Below, one piece after another: positions 62,383-64,000 of a DNA stretch of 64,000 nucleotides; position 1 is the first letter of the stretch; the number at the start of each line of letters is the position of its first letter. The notes beneath the pieces are model-generated. The model saw only the letters and a program-made list of their open reading frames with translations. It searched no databases and was not told the DNA's origin. The position numbers were made by a program, and so were the translations under genes. Source of the DNA: Phaseolus vulgaris (lineage: Eukaryota; Streptophyta; Magnoliopsida; Fabales; Fabaceae). The stretch lies in assembly GCF_000499845.2 (NCBI RefSeq), contig NC_023753.2:5478791-5542790 (forward strand), read 5' to 3'.

Positions 62383-64000
62383 CCATAAGTATGGTAGACT
62401 GATCGTATAGACTATAAATGTTGGAGGTCCTAGCCAAATGTAGGAATAAAACTTTGAGTGATAAGTGAAACATCTCTTAAATGATTCACTTAATTTAATT
62501 ATTTTTTACTCATTAAAAAATCATTCAAATAAGATATGTTAATAGAAAAATTGTTAAACCTACTCTAAATCTAGCAAAATTATGGGTTTGATAAGTTTTA
62601 GATTGGACAATCGTACTCAAACATTAATTTTAAAGTATAATAGAATAAAAATGATAATACTATTGTTGTAAAATTTAAATTAAAAATAAAACACTTAAGC
62701 TTAAACATAAACTAATAATAAGTAAAATTAAATCTTAATTTTGTGTAAAGTAAATGGTTTGTGTGCATATATTCGAGTATAATGCTGGTGTTGCATGCGT
62801 ATAGAAGGCATACAATTCCGTTGTGTGAAGAATTGAATGCAGTTTTTAACATTATCATAGAAACCTTTAAACCCAACACTGTGTGTTGGATGAAGTGAAT
62901 ATTTATTAGTAAATTGATGAGTTAGTGATGAATTGTGCATTGAAACATAGACAAGTAGCACATAATGCATCATGTTTAATCCAGTGACCAATAGATGATC
63001 AACATCCAAAAGACAATAATCAGAATAAAATCCAGGCATTTTTGTAGCCCCATAATTCCTCTCTACAACCCTATCATCACACATTAACTGCATCCATCAT
63101 TGCTATAATTAATCTTTATTATAGGCACAGAATCAAACAATACTACTACTCATCACTGTCTAACTTATTTTAAACAAAAATGGATTAAGCGATTCCCTAA
63201 AAGGCTATTCATGTTGTTATCATGTTTTGAACTTCTTACAAATTTGAGCTCTTAATTAGTTTTTAAATCATCTTAATGATTTGTCTCCCAATTATATTTG
63301 GCAGTTATTACAAAATGATATAATCATAAAAAAATGAAAAGGTTGACATACTGCAATCACATGAATTTCTTTTTAATTCTTTAAAATGATGAAGAGAGTA
63401 TAATTGTACTTAAAGGTTTACAGAAAAAAGTAATAAGTATAATTATTCTCTTATTAATTAACACTTTGGTCGTCCTTGGCTTGCACCATTTTCTGATCTC
63501 ACAAAATGGATCATAGCCGCCACCTCCACATATAAAGTAGCCATATATAAAATACCTAGTCCAAATAAAATACACAAATACTTATTCGGTATATATATAA
63601 GAATCTTTAAGACTTGAAATCAGAAACTATATATTCTTTGCCACATACACTTACACGTGCTTTCTGTTCCTTCACCAAAACAAAACCAATCAAACAATCC
63701 ATTACACAAATTTAAATAAGCTTTATTCTTCCTTTGAGGTAATAAGTTCATATCTTGATCATTTAAGCATTTAATAGTTTAAAATATACATATAACGTTA
63801 CATACATACACAAATTTTAAATATTGCTATTTACATTTTTTATGATATACATAAATGATGAATTTATATGAATTAGAATAGCGCATAGCTAATTTGCAAT
63901 ATATAACATATAATTTTACAAAATTAATATAATAGGAAAAATACTTGAAAAAGTCATAATAATGTAAACTATATAGATTGTAAACTTAATGTAAGTGTAC
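62383..64000. other. AT-rich intergenic DNA, no gene seen
   Basis: A 121-codon frame on the minus strand at 62728-63093 has no recognisable family, signal or domain and was not called as a gene. The remaining sequence is A/T-rich. Confidence 0.5.

Noticed and set aside
62728..63093. 121-codon frame on the minus strand
   Set aside because: No recognisable domain, no signal peptide, no spliced partners, and AT-rich surroundings. A chance frame or a very old transposon piece is more likely.
1..64000. Search for CRISPR arrays, operons, bacterial mobile elements or an undescribed defence system
   Set aside because: The window is plant nuclear DNA with spliced genes. No short regularly spaced repeats with unique spacers and no prokaryotic gene layout were seen.

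Overview
This is a nuclear genomic window from a flowering plant, most likely a legume. The reasons are spliced genes with AT-rich introns, plant-only families (p24-beta, YGL/LRDR aluminium-induced protein, augmin AUG2, an EDR1-like LRR kinase) and dense plant-type transposons (Helitrons, Ty1/copia, L1-type LINEs, an Au-like SINE, MULE and hAT MITEs). The species assignment is inference from remembered family resemblance; no search was run.

Six protein genes could be rebuilt exon by exon with consistent splice phases. (1) + 3035-5627: p24-beta cargo receptor, 210 aa. (2) + 13012-22655: GFS12/WDR81-like protein with pseudokinase, BEACH and WD40 regions, 1673 aa, 16 exons, including one GC-AG intron. 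(3) + 24854-27093: TSJT1/aluminium-induced protein, 250 aa. (4) - 30368-27664: the meiotic recombinase DMC1, 345 aa, 15 exons; its last intron is a U12-type AT-AC intron. (5) - 35723-32683: augmin subunit AUG2, 272 aa. (6) + 44671-53997: LRR / EDR1-like / Raf-like kinase, 1111 aa. Genes 3 and 4 converge tail to tail. Genes 4 and 5 lie in the same direction. They have no evident shared pathway; this is ordinary plant gene space rather than a cluster.

Between and inside the genes are mobile elements. 6.9-10.0 kb holds two Helitron-like elements nearly head to tail, the second carrying a solo-LTR-like insert with a GC-rich minisatellite. 10.8-11.2 kb is a LINE 3' end. 31.3 kb is a MITE with a 9-bp target duplication. 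36.4 kb is an Au-like SINE in the AUG2 leader intron. 38.0-42.6 kb holds a third Helitron, a decayed copia element and an AATCGATTA-rich repeat. A copia fragment split by a hAT-type MITE (8-bp target duplication) sits in the large intron of the kinase gene. 57.5-61.0 kb is a minus-strand LINE broken by other insertions. 1-2.7, 22.7-24.7, 54-57.5 and 61.5-64 kb are AT-rich with no gene that I can support.

I found no wholly new biological system. The best observations are the AT-AC intron in DMC1, the BEACH domain lying between two halves of a kinase-like fold, E2F-like sites at the DMC1 promoter, and the nested transposons with readable target duplications.
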